A stretch of DNA of 64,000 bases from Peptococcaceae bacterium (GTDB lineage: Bacteria > Bacillota > Peptococcia > DRI-13 > PHAD01), in NCBI GenBank assembly GCA_024655825.1, contig JANLFJ010000001.1, positions 47,497-111,496 of the forward strand, in the 5' to 3' direction. The notes below the pieces were generated by a model. That model did not search any database, was not told where the DNA came from, and was given only the letters and a program-made list of their open reading frames with translations. Below are positions 62,042 to 64,000 of the stretch, one piece after another; positions within the stretch are counted from its first letter, which is position 1, and each line of letters opens with the position of its first letter. A program made the translations under genes and the position numbers.

Positions 62042-64000
62042 ATGCGTAGAATATTCCATCTGGCCTTTGCTTTTCTTTTTCTTTCCTGCCTTCTCTTCAC
62101 CGGCAGGGCGGAAGGCAGCAGCGCCGTTACCGATGTGGAGGTCTATATCCGGGACAATGTGGTTGCCAGGCCGGTAACCTATATCATCCGTTTTAAAACA
62201 GGGCAGAGGCTGAGCGGGGGTACGGACGTGATTACGGTTAAATTCCCGGAAACCGTTCCCGTTTCCTCCGATATCAGGAAAGAAAACGTCTCCATAAACA
62301 GCCGTTCCGCAGCGGGGCTGAATTTTGCGGACAACACGCTGGAACTGCTGGTGCCGGAGTCAATCAACATCATGCCGGGCGAACTGGTGGAGGTAGGAAT
62401 CGCCAGTATGGTAATTAACAACCCTAGGGAAGCGGGAAGCTACCAGGTCGTGGTGAAGACCTCGCAGCAAAGCGTGGAAGCCAGTTCCGCCCCTTTCCAG
62501 ATCACCGATTACGAATACTCAGACGGGGTCAGCAAGCCGACGGTCAGCCTGAGCACCGGTGAGGAAGGGGCAGCTCCGGAGTACAGGATTAAATTCAAGA
62601 CCTCGGTAAACGGGAGGCTGTCCGGTGGAGACACCATCAGCCTGACCTTCCCGCCGGGGACCGACATGCCGTATTCAATCGACGGCGCCATGATCAAAAT
62701 CAACGGCTGGCCGCCTGCTCAACAGCCCCAGATAAACGGGCAAAAACTGACCCTCACCCTGCCGGACCTTGTCATAGCGGGCGGGGGTGCCGTGGAAATA
62801 GTCATTGCCCCGGAAGCCGGGATAAAAAACCCGACCTCTTCGAGTTACAACACGATCAAGGTTTCAACTTCCGCTGAGCCGCGGGAAATCACCTCGTTTT
62901 CCTACGAAGTGACGTCAGGTTCTGCGCAGCCCGCCTCCAGTCTCACCGGGCTGAGCGTGACGGCCAGCCCGGACACGGCCGGCCAGGCAGCCGCATACAC
63001 CATTGTCATCAAGCCGGGCCTGCTTAGCGGTTTTGGCAGCTTGATCAGCGACCTGGTGCTGACTTTTCCGGGGGATGAGTCGCTTCCCGACAGCATCCCG
63101 GCCGGCAGGATCAAAGTGAATGGCGTAGCCGCCGCCGGCACCCTGGTCAATAAAAAGACGAATGAACTGGTCATTCTGCTGGCGCAAAGCGTCTCCAGCC
63201 AGGAGCAGATCACGGTGGTGATTGAGCAGGCGGCTGGAATCACAAACCCGTGTGCCGGCGATCACAAGCTGGAAATCGGGGTAATGAAGCAAAGCCGCAC
63301 CATCCTTTCCGACTGGCTCACGATCAAAGAAGCCTCAGCAGGTTCCGGAGGCAGCGGTTCCTCGACGGCAACCCCGGGTGCGGGCGGCCGGAACACGATC
63401 CTGCTCCGGATCGGCAGCAGCCTGGCCAACGTGGACGGGACCCTTACCGTCCTGGATGCCCCGGCATCGATCATCAACAACTACACCATGGTGCCCCTGC
63501 GTTTTGTGGCCGAAGTGCTGGGAGCGGTCACCGAATACGATTCCGCCACCGCTTCAGTCACGGTAAAACAAGGAAACAAGGAAATCAATCTCTGGACGGG
63601 CTCGAGCATGGCCAGAGTGAACGGCACGTTCGTCAGCATGAACTGCGAGGCTAAAATTGTCAACAACAGGCTGCTTGTTCCGGTCCGTTTTGTCAGCGAA
63701 AACCTGGGAGCAAAGGTGTCCTGGGACGGGGCAAACCAGCTCATCACGATAACCAGGGGGGATTCGGGTTCGACTTCTGCCGGGGATGCTGCAGCGCAGC
63801 CTTATCCGGTCGGCTTCAAAGTGCGGATTAAGAGCGAACATAGCTATGTGAACCTGAGGACCGGCCCCTCCACTTCCTACCAGCTTGCCGGCAAACTGCT
63901 GCCGGGCCAGCTGGCGACCATTGTTGAAACGAACAGCGACTGGTACAAAATAAGATTAAGCACGGGGCAGGAAGCGTGGGTGGCCAGCTGGGTGGTCGAT
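62042..64000 (+). CDS. Secreted protein with copper-amine-oxidase-N-like and SH3b domains, 3' end outside window
   Basis: At least 653 aa from ATG 62042 (TTTGGAGG upstream), still open at the window end. Signal peptide (about 1-23), then three beta-rich repeats of about 105-130 residues (each with a phrase like LSGGDTISLTFPPG), a glycine/serine linker (about 425-450), a copper-amine-oxidase-N1-type domain (NYTMVPLRFVAEVLGA and NRLLVPVRFVSENLGA) and an SH3b domain (YVNLRTGPSTSYQ near 600). Related proteins often end in an N-acetylmuramoyl-L-alanine amidase, which would be beyond base 64000. Confidence 0.85.
   Translation, partial: MRRIFHLAFAFLFLSCLLFTGRAEGSSAVTDVEVYIRDNVVARPVTYIIRFKTGQRLSGGTDVITVKFPETVPVSSDIRKENVSINSRSAAGLNFADNTLELLVPESINIMPGELVEVGIASMVINNPREAGSYQVVVKTSQQSVEASSAPFQITDYEYSDGVSKPTVSLSTGEEGAAPEYRIKFKTSVNGRLSGGDTISLTFPPGTDMPYSIDGAMIKINGWPPAQQPQINGQKLTLTLPDLVIAGGGAVEIVIAPEAGIKNPTSSSYNTIKVSTSAEPREITSFSYEVTSGSAQPASSLTGLSVTASPDTAGQAAAYTIVIKPGLLSGFGSLISDLVLTFPGDESLPDSIPAGRIKVNGVAAAGTLVNKKTNELVILLAQSVSSQEQITVVIEQAAGITNPCAGDHKLEIGVMKQSRTILSDWLTIKEASAGSGGSGSSTATPGAGGRNTILLRIGSSLANVDGTLTVLDAPASIINNYTMVPLRFVAEVLGAVTEYDSATASVTVKQGNKEINLWTGSSMARVNGTFVSMNCEAKIVNNRLLVPVRFVSENLGAKVSWDGANQLITITRGDSGSTSAGDAAAQPYPVGFKVRIKSEHSYVNLRTGPSTSYQLAGKLLPGQLATIVETNSDWYKIRLSTGQEAWVASWVVD

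Overview
The window looks like a chromosomal segment from a spore-forming, strictly anaerobic member of the Clostridia, most like the Peptococcaceae (Pelotomaculum/Desulfotomaculum group). This is inferred from gene content, not from a database match: a SCIFF peptide with its radical SAM maturase, spore-type genes (YyaC, DUF3231), an NADH-linked [FeFe] hydrogenase, a tungstate-binding protein behind a Moco/Tuco-type riboswitch, and Gram-positive ribosome binding sites. Nearly all genes are on the + strand.

The backbone follows the gene order left of oriC in Bacillus: jag-mnmE-mnmG-rsmG-noc-parA-parB (1-7340), yyaC, DUF951-rpsF-ssb-rpsR (33446-34778), yybS-gdpP-rplI-dnaB-purA (35260-42913), a tRNA array (43015-43684), and htrA-rlmH (50164-51818). 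The origin should therefore lie just left of base 1, and most genes are read in the direction of fork movement. A perfect 16-bp parS palindrome lies between noc and parA.

Accessory blocks are set into this backbone. 7497-12084 is a Rex-boxed operon for a NuoE/NuoF/HydA hydrogenase. 12230-15088 holds DUF554, DUF4446, an M23 envelope peptidase and a bactofilin. 17124-22559 is a metabolic island with a DUF6282 protein, a creatininase-family hydrolase, a fumarate-reductase-like flavoprotein with iron-sulfur partner but no membrane anchor, and an Old-Yellow-Enzyme-type oxidoreductase. 22679-23800 holds tupA with its riboswitch. 26085-28865 is a PHO-boxed pstSCA without pstB. 28993-33390 has a repetitive Ig-like surface protein, a GntR-RCK_C (BusR-like) regulator, a CvpA protein and a HEAT-repeat protein.

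After purA come an array of five intact tRNAs and one decayed tRNA-Val, a DUF3231 gene, an aminotransferase, the SCIFF pair (45584-47198), cell-wall and protease genes (47342-51818), a relic of a RelE/ParE toxin, the poorly understood NifU-like/GGGtGRT pair (52219-53925), a MoxR-DUF58-DUF4129 operon, a CtpA protease, MetF, a D-2-hydroxyacid dehydrogenase, a PHP phosphatase and a secreted protein cut off by the window end.

Themes that link the genes are redox control of hydrogen metabolism (Rex box, hydrogenase), metal-cofactor supply (tungstate, riboswitch), c-di-AMP (GdpP and a BusR-like regulator in one window), and chromosome segregation. I saw no insertion sequence, prophage or CRISPR array.
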